This document shows, in pieces, positions 34,531 through 46,312 of a DNA stretch of 64,000 bases (the stretch's first letter is position 1; each line of letters opens with the position of its first letter). The notes beneath the pieces were generated by a model. That model was not told the origin of the DNA, ran no database searches, and was given only the letters and a program-made list of their open reading frames with translations. The translations under genes and the position numbers were made by a program. Location: assembly GCA_950295325.1 (NCBI GenBank), contig OX485805.1, positions 20,881,501 through 20,945,500 of the forward strand. Direction: 5' to 3'. This DNA comes from Polytrichum commune. Lineage: Eukaryota; Streptophyta; Polytrichopsida; Polytrichales; Polytrichaceae.

Positions 34531-35156
34531 AAAGAAAGAAAGGTGATCCAATGTTGCCACCGGCATAAATTACAGTGTTGCTTCATTGGTCTCACTCTAA
34601 ATGGAATCCCGAAATGGGCTATATGAGAATTAGAGGGTCCCTAAAAAACTGCTGCCTCCTTTTGAAGGTGAACACCTTGAACGGCCGCATACAAACTGGC
34701 TGGCATCTACTCCCATCTTCCCCAAAGACAAGCTCATAGATTTCCACATGCATGGTTGAATTTATCTGATTCAAATGGATACCCCACTATGATTGGCTGG
34801 ACCATAGCTGGGTAGGGCATATTGGAAATTAAGGAAATCCTAGGAAGGTCAACCTCAGAGTTCCCATGGGATCTGGGTCGGTCTCATGCTCTAGGTTGGG
34901 GGAGGGTTAACTTCTTAGACTCTCATCGTGACACCCTAGTTACAATGATTGCACTTAATAAACCATCAGAAACTTGCAGTTGATTAACCACCGTACCTTG
35001 CCCATGCCATGCTGCTCCCTAACCAATAATTATATGATGACCAGTGGGTTATGTGCAGACATGAGATGAGTGGTTCAAGCAACCCTTAATCTTGGGCTGC
35101 AACATTGTCACAATCATCATCACCATACTTCATCAGCACCAACAATTTTTGCAGTA
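34531..35156 (+). other. Immediate upstream region of the fucosyltransferase start
   Basis: It ends with CAACAATTTTTGCAG, a good 3' splice site, two bases before the ATG at 35157. That suggests a 5' untranslated intron ends at 35154. The region also carries the last partial unit of the upstream array. Confidence 0.5.
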
Positions 35157-38100
35157 ATGGCCAAGTTCAAGTGGCGGTGCTCCGAATACCTGCCAGTCAC
35201 CCTGCAAGCCACCTTGGTTGTGTTTGCCCTTGTGGTGGCTCTGTCCTCTGTCAGCTTCTCTCTGCTGCCTCAGAACACATGGGCCGACAACTTCAGCACT
35301 TTGTTTTCCAATGTCTCCTCCTATGTCACGACCTATAGAAATGCTAGCACATTCCCCTCCATGGTACCCAACTCATCAATATTACAAGGTTCCAGTGACC
35401 AGAATCTGAGCAGTATTACTGCAATTGCTCCTGCTCCTACTCCTACAACTGTTCCTCTAGTGGACCCTAACCCGCCTGAGTATGCAGTTTTTGTTGAAGA
35501 GGATAACGAAGCTTTAGCCCCTGCTCCTGCTCCTGCTCCTGCTGTGTTGTCTTCATCAACGAATATTGAGAGTGGTGGTCCTGTGAATTCTGGAGCTGCA
35601 ACTACAGATTCTCCATCACCCAAGCCATCATCTCCTGTAAGTCCATTGCAGTCGGTGCTACTAAATTGCTTATTAAAAGTAGGGTGTGGGGGTTACCAAT
35701 GTGAGATGGGGATGGGGGCACTAGAAGTGGAGGGAAAATAAAAATAAAAATTCCCCTATCGAAAGTGCTGCTTGTTCGTGAACTTGAACTGAGATGTGGG
35801 CATTTGCCTAGAGCTAAGTAGGGAAATCAAATTGTGGAAGTAGGTTAGTCATTGCATGTAGGTGCTTTGATAGGTGGTCTCAATGTGAGATGGGGGTTCT
35901 TTGAATGGAGGCATAAGTATTGGAGAGGAAGAACTTGAACCAAATTCTAGGTAATGGTCTAGAGTGTGTAGGAAAATTGACTCCCAAGTAGGTTATTAGT
36001 CACTGCGACACTTAGATGCTTGAAAATGGATGTAGTTGTCAAGTAGGTTGGTCACTGCAACGCTCAAGTGCTTGAGAGTAGGGGCTCCCAATGTGAGATG
36101 GGAGTTCTTTGAATGGGATGGGGGAGGGGAGAAACAAATAATCTCCTATTTGATCGTGTGGTCATTTAACCATGCAATTCACTACATGGAGTAAGTGGCA
36201 CTTGTGGGTGAGCTTGAGTTGACATGTGGGTAGTTGCCTATAGTGAGTAGGGGATTGACTCCAATGTAGGTTAATCACCGCAAAGAGTGAACCTCGGCCA
36301 TCAAGTAGGTGACGCGCCCCAATGCTTAGATGCTTGAGAAACAATAGGTGGTTCGTTGTGTGGATACATTCTCAAAGAGGGTTTCTCCCTCGTACTAAGC
36401 TTAGGTAGTCCAATCACAAGTTTAAAGTTTAGCCATGGGACCCTATACAGTACTTTACTTATGTCATTATGTGGATCCCATGTTTTTTCTTTACTCTCCT
36501 TACAGGCTAAATTTGTTTGGCCTGGAAGAGGGGTACTAGACATGGCATCCAGTACACTAAATAATGTTGGGTCCTCTGATTAAATGGGCTCCGAAAATTA
36601 CTTACATATTTTACAAAATGATTGATGGGGCAGGTGGATGGGAGAGAGAAGTTCATGGCACCCCTCTTGAGTTGGCAGGTAGGAGCAGGGAACCAGTTGA
36701 TGGAATACATGTCTGCTGCGGTGATGGCTCGAGCTCTCAACCGTACGCTGTGCCTCTCACCTTTTTTCGGTGGTCCACCAAGGCACAATGGTACGAACTT
36801 CCAAAGTTTGGGCATTCATTCACAAACTTCTCATTATGGAAAGCAGGCTATGCCATTCATAAAGTCTTGTGAATTCACTTCCGGACATGTAGATCTGACA
36901 GTATCATGCACAAGGTGTAATACCCAGACTTCAATGAAAATGGCCACGAGTTGCAACGGAAAGGTATTCTAAAGCGAGTTGTTGGTCAAGCCCTGGACTG
37001 TGTTACACTAGAACTTGATCATGACGGCACTCATGTCAATCATGGATGGAATTTAATGTCGTATCTAGAACCACCTTAATGAGCAGTTATACTGGACTTA
37101 CGGCAGGTTATTGATGGTGTTCTGCAATGCTAAATCTGATGGTATCATACTGTAGGGTGCTTCTGATTCAACACTTTGAGTGGCGACAGCCAATTTCCAC
37201 ATTGGATTGAACATGAGCTCAACCAATGTTGGATATGACATGTGCGGTTTTAATTTCAAAAGATAATTATTTTGTGCCTAACCAGATTGATAAGAGCCTG
37301 CGGCACCTAGACATTGATGAAAATGGCCATGAGTTTGCCAGAGTAGGTAACCTAGAGTGAGTTAGTGGTCAATCACTGACTGTTTTACACGGCGGCTTTG
37401 ATCCTGACAAGCAGGTCTCGTGTCAATTTTCAATGGAGTTTAATGCATCATCTAGAACCGGCTTATTGTGTAATTAAATTTAACTGGTGGCAGAATGATG
37501 ATGTTCTGCAATGCTACATCTGATGGTATCATATATCTATGAAATTGGCCATTAGTTGCCAGATCAGTAGGTAATCTAAAGCAAGGTGGTAGTTGATTGC
37601 TGACTGTTTTATACTACGACATTGATCCTGACAAGGACTCATGTCAATCATGGATGGAATTGAATGCGTTATCTAGAACCAACTTGATTAAAGAGCAAAA
37701 TCAATATATACTGGACTCGCCGCTGAATGACGATGATGGCTTGCAATGCTAAATCCAGGACGGAATGTGCGTGTGCCCGGAGGCCTGGCATGGGAGGACC
37801 GGTACGAGGTGTCATCACTCTCCAGGTTCACGAGAGTGGCATCCTGGGACGAATGCTTGCACCAATGTAACTACACGCTCGATTCGAAGTGGCTTCTGAA
37901 ACCCTCACGGGAACCGCACATGCAGGGTTGGAAGAAGTATCCAAGCAACCAAGTGCGTCTCTTCTTCTGCTCCCGCTACTGCTTGAAGTTTTAGGTCCTA
38001 AGGGAGACTTTTAGGTTAAGGTCTTTTAAAAGTATCTCTCAGATACTTTGTATATAGAGAGTTTGGGGGAAGGAGAGCACATGTTATGTTTTGTGTATGT

Positions 38101-40084
38101 GAGGTGAGCCTTTAGATCTGTAAATGTTTGTTGATTCATGTGGTAAGTTTCAGGTGAGATGATTGTGATTGCGAACAATTTAATGGGCTTGAGTAGAGAT
38201 ACGTTACAAATGCTATCAAAATACCTTAACCTGAAACCTAATTTCCGTCAACTGGAGTTTCGAGTTTGCTTTGTTCTCCAATTTAGTTTTTCCGGATTCG
38301 TCGTCATACCTACCTACCGTGAGGTGTGCAGGAGTCATATAACCTAGATTGGGAGTACGTCAGGTGGCAATCACCCGAAAGGATCTACTCAACTCTCGGC
38401 AGCTACAATGATCGCTGCGTTGGCGTGGCGGGCTTGTTTCCGGGGTTGCGATGGAGAGGAGCTTTCTTAGCCGTCTCCGCGTTTCTGACACCCGCAAAAC
38501 ACATTTTCTCTGTGGCAAATGTCCTTCAGAGTTTTGCGATCGGGAATGACACTCCTTACCTAGCAGGTAATGAATTCACAACCTTAAGTACCTCTCATGA
38601 TCAATTTTCTGTGTTCCAGTTGAAAGGGTTTTAGGGATTGGCCGGAAATATTGAGCGTCTCTCTTCCAATCTCTCTGTTTTCGTTGAGTTGGTGAGAGTG
38701 GTGGACGTGTGACACTCCTTGCGAACCAGGTAATGAACTCACAACCCTAAGTACCTATCATGGTCAAATTTTCTGTAAATTCGAGTTGAAAGGGTTTAGG
38801 GAGTGGCCGGAAATGTTGAGTGACTCTGTCATTCTTTCTGTGTTTGTTGAGTTGGTGAGAGTGTTGGTCATGTGCAGTTCACTGGAGATTCGAGGAATCC
38901 GAATGCGGGTCGCACCAGATTGGCCTCTGCTTCGTGCGCTGTGCAGATGGTGCAGTTATTGACTCAGGCCTGCACCCTGTGGCCAAGGAGTGGCTCGAGG
39001 CCGCGGAGGTTCAGTGTAACCGAGACGGCCATTTCCGAGGAGTTGGTATTAACAAAATGGACGTCATAGAAGCCATTGCAGAGAATGCCGCCAACCACAG
39101 TGTCAAGATGGTCTACCTTGCTACAGATGGCTGGCTTCGTGGATCCAAAGCCATTGAGCTTGTGACTGAGGTATTTGCAAACTTCCATACATTCTGGTCA
39201 CAAGCCTACACAGTATATGTCTAGCAACTCAAAGTAGGAAATAATTGATCTTTTCTCATGGTAAACTAAGTTCCAATTTACGTAATTTATAAGCTTCAGC
39301 AATGTAACATGGTATGTGGGCTCTGTGCAGGTTGTTCTGACATTGAGAGCCCGTGGCGTGACGGTAGTTGGGCTATGGAAGATTCCTAAGTTGCCTAATT
39401 TCAAGGATGGAAAGTACTTTGATCCTTATGTGACTCTCGGAAAAGAAAATCAGGTAATTGATCGATTACCTTCTGTGACATTGACATTGAATGTATAGGG
39501 GAAGTCGTCCCCTTCCCAAGGTACATTGTGGCACGGTGTTCCAGTGTCCACCATCGGACGTAGTGTTCAGGCCATGGCAGGGTCATCAATTCCGCGTGAT
39601 AATGTGCCTCAACTTTAATTTGGAATAGACATGTCAGCAAAATCGTCTGGCCTGACCATTACATGGATGGAATTGTTTTTCTTTTTTCCCCTTGTAGGTC
39701 AATGGTCCACAAATAGCACTTGTGGAGCAAGAGATATGTTCACGAGCCGTTTCATTCATGGGCAGCGGCCAATCGACATGGAGCCTTGCCGTTTTCCGGC
39801 TCCGACTAGCACGCAGACGAGCTAAGCAAATTCTTGAAGACGAGGCGGGACTCAAAGCTGCCGGTAACTCAAAGCAACAGGATGAGCTGGTCATCAACAC
39901 CCTGTTGAAAGATGAGCATCAGGCCGGCCTGCACTGCCGTTACACACGATACATGAAACGCGCTATCGTCAATGAGACCGTGGAGACCTATGCCGATGAA
40001 TACCCTGATAGCTGGCTCGACCTCGAGGCCTGCGAGGGCCGTCTCGGCCGTGGTGGACACTGCCAAGTCGCCAAATGCTTCTAA
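35157..40084 (+). CDS. GDP-fucose protein O-fucosyltransferase-like protein (7 coding exons, 622 aa)
   Basis: Predicted exons: 35157-35636, 36634-36790, 37759-37952, 38332-38566, 38878-39170, 39331-39453, 39698-40084. All introns are GT-AG and phases agree (0,1,0,1,0,0); the total is 1869 nt. The protein looks like a type II Golgi membrane enzyme that moves fucose from GDP-fucose to Ser/Thr. Residues 12-37 form a membrane anchor after a short basic tail, followed by a Pro/Ala-rich stem with an Ala-Pro repeat (about 115-140). The catalytic region starts near 161 with LLSWQVGAGNQ (172-181), continues through VHWRFEE (356-362), a typical fucosyltransferase signature, then ATDGW and FMGSGQSTWS (514-523), and ends GRGGHCQVAKCF. 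The ATG at 35157 is preferred to the in-frame 35070 because a splice acceptor lies just before it and the anchor follows directly. Acceptor substrate is unknown. Exon 2 start and exon 3 end are the least certain boundaries. Confidence 0.88.
35637..36633 (+). other. Intron 1 of the fucosyltransferase gene
   Basis: It starts GTAAGT and ends GGGGCAG. It contains two or three degenerate copies of a block with GTAGGTTAGTCACTGC and CAATGTGAGATGGG followed by GTTCTTTGAATGG (near 35842-35910 and 36045-36120). An alternative acceptor CTTACAG at about 36505 would open a frame that meets a stop before the catalytic domain, so it is not used here. Confidence 0.7.
36934..37758 (+). repeat. Three tandem-type repeats filling intron 2
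   Basis: Three degenerate copies of about 215-220 bp (36934-37150, 37317-37530, 37540-37758) share GAAAATGGCCATGAGTTG, TCATGTCAATCATGGATGG, ATCTAGAACC and GCAATGCTAAATC. The 3' splice site of intron 2 (AAATCCAG before 37759) is the very end of the third copy, so the earlier copies are decayed versions of the same acceptor region. Confidence 0.75.
38548..38873 (+). repeat. Tandem duplication covering the end of exon 4 and its splice donor
   Basis: A 163-bp unit occurs twice (38548-38710 and 38711-38873). The first copy starts inside exon 4 (GACACTCCTTACC) and includes the donor CAG|GTAATG at 38566/38567. The second repeats these as GACACTCCTTGCGAACCAG with GTAATG at 38730. Intron 4 is therefore largely two copies of itself and holds a duplicated donor. 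Confidence 0.8.
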
Positions 40085-43000
40085 ATACTGTAATTTAATT
40101 GCTTCCCAATTTCTGACCTTCCTGAAAACCCAGTCCTCCAACACTATTCTTACACTAAGAGGCAACTCTCCAAAAGTGGAGTGGGTACCTTTATTATTCT
40201 TTCATCCAATAATTCCCCCAAAACCCTAAACCCCTGGAGGTGAAGATTCCTTCCATTGAGTCTGCCTGAGGCTTTCCACCTCTCATGATCTTTTTAGCTT
40301 TCAAACCACGTATAAGAATAGGGATTAGAAACAGACTGGTCTTAGATTCATTCAACCTCATACACATGCATGGATTAGAATATCCGGGGACTAAATTGTA
40401 CTTAATTTATGTCTCTATACATGCCATAGGAACTTCGAGTTAGACTGGGTTTACCTTCTGACAGCAGATAGTTAACTTTCACCCGGTTAGCCCCTGCGTG
40501 AGGCTGCTCATTTTTGACACTGCTTATTGAGGTCTTTGCATCTCATTTCTTGTACATGCATTGCATACATAAAGACTCTTGGCACATTCCATTCCTACAA
40601 TTGTCTTCAATTTGCAGAGTCAGTTCTTAAGAGGAGCATGTGTTTATCCCAATTCCTTCCAGCAATGTTCCATGTCTTCATGTACTATTGGAAATGGTGG
40701 ACCTAGTTGAGTGCATTTGCATAATATGGTTCGAGCAAAATCCTGTGGTTGCTGTGAAATTATTCTCTTCAGCTTTCAGAGTTTTATGGTCAATGTCGCA
40801 TGATCATCGCACGAGAAGAGTCCATATAAATTGGAAATCTTCATTGCCCACCAATTATAAAGAGCTTCGTCCCCCTTAAGTCCTTTGACCAGTGTCCAGG
40901 AAGATTTTGGGCACAATCTTTTGAGATCTGAGTATTTCCAAGTCCATTGGGTTGTATGTTGATATTTTTTTGGTTTTCATTCATTACTTTAAGTTATATT
41001 CTATAGATTCCTCTAAAATGATCGGCAAATTGGCTGAAGTCTTGAACTTGAACCAGTTAATTCTTGAACTCAACCGGGCCATCTGAAATTAGCAGTCAGA
41101 TTTCCTCGTTCGCAGCCTTTTCCGTCAATTCTTGAGGGTGGTAAGGAGTTTAAAGGGGGTGGCCTCTCTCAAAGATCAGTGAGCAATACGGATATGGAAA
41201 AATGTTTGGGCTTTGTAGGTGGGGTGAGCATGCAGTTTTCCACCCCTTATAACCTAGAAAGCTGATTGTTGAGTGCATCATTTTTCAGGGACCATACGAG
41301 TTGCTCGTATGACATGCAAACTCACAATGTTTTTCTTTTTTTCTTTTTTCCTTTTCTTCTTCTTTATTTTCTGCCACGAGAGCAATTTGGAAAATTTGTC
41401 TTTCTGCAGCTTTGGAGCATCACCAGCGTCAAGCTTGTTGCCAACTTCAGAGACGAACCACAGTTCTGGACCTTAAATTCTGCACACTGGTTACATTTAT
41501 AGGAGCATGAAGGGTGGAGATGCAACACTGAAATTTGTCCTCGTAGAGTCCCAGAATATGTTGGGTGATGGCTGGATCCAAGGTGCACATTGGTGTTGGT
41601 CTGGTATCGTCCTCTTTGATACCATTTGGGTATCTACAATGGAGATTTCACTTTATATATATATATATATATAATAAAGGGTATGCGTATTTGATGGTAT
41701 TTTTTTGTTGTCGATACCATTTGGGTTTTTGTACCTCATTTGGGTTTATCTCATTGGGAAACCCATGACAACCCAACCACATAAAAAACAACAAATGTTG
41801 ATATCAAGGAGGCTTTTCTTGTTGAAGAGTGGAACTCTTTCCATCTCTTTGGGAAGAAACTAGATTACCTTCACCTCAAGGATTTTCTGAACCATTGACT
41901 CCACCACAACGCAAGATCATTGCTGCCTACCGCACCTTGAACCATAGACTTGCTATTGAAATTGGACGATGGATGAGTTTCCCTATCTCAAGAGATACTA
42001 GACTATGCCATTGAAAATGGACAATGGATGAGTATCCTTGATCTCAAGAGATACTAGACTATGCTAGTTTTGCTCCTCTTACGTTGTTGAAAACGAGGCA
42101 CATTTTGTGTTGGAATGACCCCTATACAACCCCATTAGAGAAAAAGTTTCCATCACTATTTGAGAACGTAATTCTAGGGAGCCACAAGTCTTTCGTTCAA
42201 TTAGACCAACAAGTTAACATTAGCCTCTACCTCACAGAGGCTATCACACTCCGCCACTCGAGAGAAGTAATTGGTTTGAAACCATCCTGATGTACTTTCA
42301 TTCCCATTAGCCTTTTCGGCTTCCCGGGCTTTAAAATCATTTTCATTTCATTTCACACCATACAAGAACATGCATACTTAGGTGAAATCGTCCTAGTATC
42401 CATATTCTTCGGAATAGCATTGACCCAAATAATGATCGGGGTGGACAAAGATTCTCTTACCTTGACATACCCACCGAGTACCAATGTTTGACTGGTATTA
42501 CAATTTTGATATCCATGGGTACGTAGGTTGTTTGATACCGTTATTGATGTTTGATTATCAACACCATGCATTTCACCTACATACCACACCAACCGTACCA
42601 GTGCATATATACCATAGTCTCCAAGTTTCGAGATACCAAAATTACAAGAGGTCAAAGTGAATATCCTCTGTCTATCTGACTAATCCCCATACATATATAG
42701 GCCCTCCCAATTGTGTATACCATTGAACCTCGAATCATCAACATGTTTGACACGTAACCCAACCTCATCCTAACATGTGCCTTTTTGGTGTCCGTGCTTA
42801 ACTGCACTCCTTGCTGTATATATACCACTCAAATACAGGTGTCTGGTTAAGAAGAGGCCCACAAAAGGCCCACATACCATATGTGCCAACACAAGAATCA
42901 AAAACGCCATGTGAAGAAAAAAAGCACAGAGAAGAACTACTCTAGCTAGCTAAGCTAGTCCCTTGGTATAACTTACATGCAATCTTCATTGACATTCTCT

Positions 43001-43145
43001 CTGATCTGACAACACTTGTGCTCAGAAGTGACATTTGGAGCTTCATTTTCTGGTCCTCGTGGGGATTGGCTGACTACCTTTACGTAAGAGCCTATGTTAA
43101 TCGTAAGGTCTATGGTTAGAGGCTTCTGATTGACCTGAATAAGTA
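40085..43145. other. 3' flank of the fucosyltransferase gene and gene-free DNA
   Basis: The proximal part is probably 3' untranslated sequence; no decisive polyadenylation signal was chosen. Blocks at about 40980-41095 match 55630-55745 (ATTCTTCTAAAATGATCGG), so dispersed repeats begin within 1 kb of the gene. A pyrimidine run (41332-41372) and a TA repeat (about 41654-41674) are present. Short frames have no motifs. Confidence 0.4.
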
Positions 43146-43663
43146 CAGTACATACTGTATTTTGTGTCACTGTGGTAACTTTTTCTAATGACTCTTCCTA
43201 TGAATAAGTCTACGAGTACATTGGTTATCCCCGTTTAGTGAGAGTGGGCTAATAGTGTGTCTGGGGAATTATTCTTGGAATGTGTGATAAACGATTGGCA
43301 AAATAGTGCGTGTTTCGGGAATTAGTACCACACACACTAAATGGGAAAATCAGCGTAGTGTCATGTGTGATTCAAATTTGGATAAAATGTATGCCAATTC
43401 TTGAACCAAAGTTTGGTATATTTTGCATGGACCTAACAATTATATAATGAAATGTTGTCATGGACAATTGAGATTTGGATGAAAAATCACTTAGTAAGTG
43501 ATGGTAATTGTAGCATTGTAATTCTATAATATCCAAAATTTTCTACAAAGAATGACAACTAATGTTAGGTCTACATTTAGTGTTGGTGATACTACACGGG
43601 CAGTGTGCAATTAGCCTTGAGCAAGACAAATAGAATTGGTGACACTAAATACAATACTTAATG
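43146..43663. mobile_element. CACTA-like nonautonomous element, copy B (518 bp), with nested MITE
   Basis: It matches copy A at 15976-16347 at both ends and much of the interior (TTGTCATGGACAATTGAG, CTACAAAGAATGACA). The extra length is largely a nested insertion at about 43224-43354 with its own inverted ends (TTATCCCCGTTTAGTG and CACTAAATGGGAAAAT). The right end is GTGACACTAAATAC. Confidence 0.55.
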
Positions 43664-44617
43664 GAGTAAAGAAACCTCAAAAACATTAATGGTGGCATCC
43701 CTAACAAGGTGTTAGAATGGAGCGCCATGTATAAAAACATGATCTCCAACAATACTTTATGTTCTTTTCCTCATTTGAACTTTAATGGATTAAAATGTAG
43801 GATTACGCAAAGGAATCATCTTCATAATGTAAGGTCACTAACTAGAATTAAGAAAGGGGATTGTTAAATTGACCATGTAGTTTGTTAAAACGACCATAGA
43901 GTCGCGTCACGCGGTCACATGACATGTTAAAATTTGATCTTTCATTGCACACATGAAGAAGAACAAGACATCAACTTTGTTTCCTCTTTTTGTACACTTC
44001 AAGTTACAACTAGAATTATTCAAACTTTGACAAGTCTTGTAACCGTACAACGCAACTTTGTGGTCTTTTTCAACCAATGTGTGGTTGATTTAACAATCCC
44101 CTAAATTTTTTTTCTAATACCAATTAGAAAATTAGCATGAAGAAGCACACAAATATAACATACATGATTTACCTTACCACTCAATGAATGGGATGATTTG
44201 GCATGCGTTGGCAACGGTCTTTACGGGTGGCGCACTCTTGGCTTGCTCATTAAAAGAAAGGTAAGGTGCACAGGCTTGACTAACTTACACTCACTTTTGG
44301 AGACTCTGCTTTTCCCCTTACGATGGAATTCGACACACATTTTATGTTTGATTTGTCAGGCCAGATGACATTGTTGAACTTGACAAAGTCCCTTTTGGGT
44401 TGAAAAAGGATGATCCTCCCATGAATGTCACCTATCAGAGTTCCAGTGCAAAAGGACCCCTGCATACAAACAACATCGTGCAAAATCAGAGCCTCAATAA
44501 GCGGTCTGTGTCTTTTGACATAAACCGCATGCGAAAAAACTCACAAAACTGCAGAATAGCCTTCAAATCCTGCATCCAGGGATGGGATTGCACACTGAAC
44601 AATCGGTTACTTGAATG
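43664..44617. other. Gene-free stretch
   Basis: Short frames such as 44400-44630 have no recognisable motif. Nothing else is seen. Confidence 0.3.
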
Positions 44618-44974
44618 GGCCCGGGGCTAGATCACATCTTCGTTTGGCTGGGCCCTGCCCCTCCCACGCCTCCTTCATTGTCTGGTCTTCCTGCCCGCAC
44701 CTGCGTGGGAACTCTTCCTCATTGGGAATCAATGTGACAATACCCGGTCACTTAAGTCATTAAGCTCTTTTGGCATGTGAAGGAACTGCATTAATTAAAT
44801 TGGGAATAATGAAAGTGATGTCAACTTGAATATTTGTAATTTTGACCGGGTATGTCACATTGTTTCCCAGCGAGGAAGAGTTCCCACGCAAGTGCGGACA
44901 GGAAGACCGGGCAGTGAAGGAGGCGTGGGAGAGGTGGGGCCCATCCGAATGAAGATGTGATCTAGCCCAGGGCC
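44618..44974. mobile_element. Foldback (Mutator-like) MITE, 357 bp
   Basis: Two arms of about 132 bp (44618-44750 and 44843-44974) are inverted complements with a 92-bp spacer. Shared words are GGGCTAGATCACATCTTC, CTCCCACGCCTCCTTCA and GCGTGGGAACTCTTCCTC. The outer flanks carry the direct repeat TTGAATG (44611-44617 and 44975-44981), or TTGAATGGG if counted as 9 bp, the size expected for Mutator-like elements. The arms are much more GC-rich than the surroundings. It could also act as a source of double-stranded RNA. Confidence 0.75.
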
Positions 44975-44981
44975 TTGAATG

Positions 44982-45993
44982 GGTATTATTGGCATGTTTT
45001 TTTTCTTCCAATCGGAGCATGTATAGATGTAAGATAAAGTGAAGGGAGAGTGGGTTTCGCATAAATCACCTAGATTCAAATACAAACCATCAATACTTAT
45101 CACCATTATCACAAATGATTTTTTTACTAGGTTGTGATAAGTATCGATTTAATGTCTTAGACCAAGTAAAATCCTATTTCAATACTTGTTGGGGGTTCAG
45201 ATGTATATTCATGCATACCATTTAAATGCACCATGGGTCTTTAGGGGATTAAGCGATTTGAATCTAAATCACATGTTTCCTCACTGCACTCATTTCACAA
45301 AGGATGTGAAACACCCAATTAGTGCGAGATGATTGGCAAATTCAAATCATGCATGTAGCCATTTGTCTCATTCTTTTTGGTGATCATGTGAACATTTTAT
45401 TCTTTGTCGAAGTCAAATTCTCATGCTCATTAAGTGGTCATATAGGCTCCCCTTGATCATGTTGACGATTGAGCCTAGAATGGTCAATGCATTTTGAGCA
45501 CGTAGTCCAATCTCTTCTACACACATGTTTTTGGGGCATCCGTTCTTACATCCACACTTAACCACATACCACTCAAATACAAGTGTCTAGATTACTGTTG
45601 TGTTGAAGTTAGGCATGTCTATGTAATCTCAAAAGCAACCATATGTATCAGAATCGTACATTTGGGGGCTTCAAATATATGCAAGTGAGACATAAGGTTG
45701 GTTATGAATTGATTATGTGTTGGTTTTGGGTATGCCTTTCTTTTGAAAAACTCGACTTCACTCCTCTTGAAGAGGAACAAACTTCCCATTGGTGATGTTG
45801 CACCAATCCAGAATATCTCTAGTAGTTGCATGTTGGAAATCCTCGACACTTTGAGTCAATTCACACGACACACAGATCCTCCTATGTGGCAACACAAAGA
45901 GGATTTTCCTTGGTTCTCAGATGCAACCATCTAAGGTATGTGGGTGTTCTTCGCTTACTTCAAAAAAATCAGAGACTTATATTCGATTGGTGT
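44982..45993. other. Gene-free stretch with dispersed-repeat blocks
   Basis: The block 45400-45600 resembles 54280-54480 and 42780-42850 (CCACTCAAATACAAGTGTCT). No gene is recognised. Confidence 0.4.
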
Positions 45994-46312
45994 GTGGTTA
46001 GGTGAGGATCGAAGAACAAACATCATAAAGGCATATGTTTAAAAGAGATCGGATTACATTTTTAGTTATTATTAACTACTCCACACTTGATCATGAACAC
46101 AATTGGGAGGATCTATGTATTCAATTAAGAAGTCAACAAACAAATACTCCCGATAACCATAACTAAATCAGGGACATTCAATTTTTGCGAATGCCTCACC
46201 TTAGATTTGCTACTGCAACTCAAGTTTTGTTGTGTAAATCTAATATGTAGAAGTTGGAGAACATGAATAACAAACCAAAATAGCATCCACATGCTCTAAA
46301 AAGCATCACACG
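45994..46312 (+). repeat. Dispersed repeat family, copy 2
   Basis: Matches 14909-15215 in order and orientation (GAACAAACATCATAAAG at the start, ACAAACCAAAATAGCATCC near the end). Noncoding. Confidence 0.6.

Noticed and set aside
35070..35156. Upstream in-frame ATG for the fucosyltransferase
   Set aside because: It would add 29 residues, including a His run, before the membrane anchor, and a good 3' splice site (TTTTTGCAG) lies between it and the ATG at 35157.
36506..36581. Possible extra exon after CTTACAG in intron 1
   Set aside because: Its frame stops before the catalytic domain, while direct splicing from 35636 to 36634 keeps phase and joins recognisable domain sequence.
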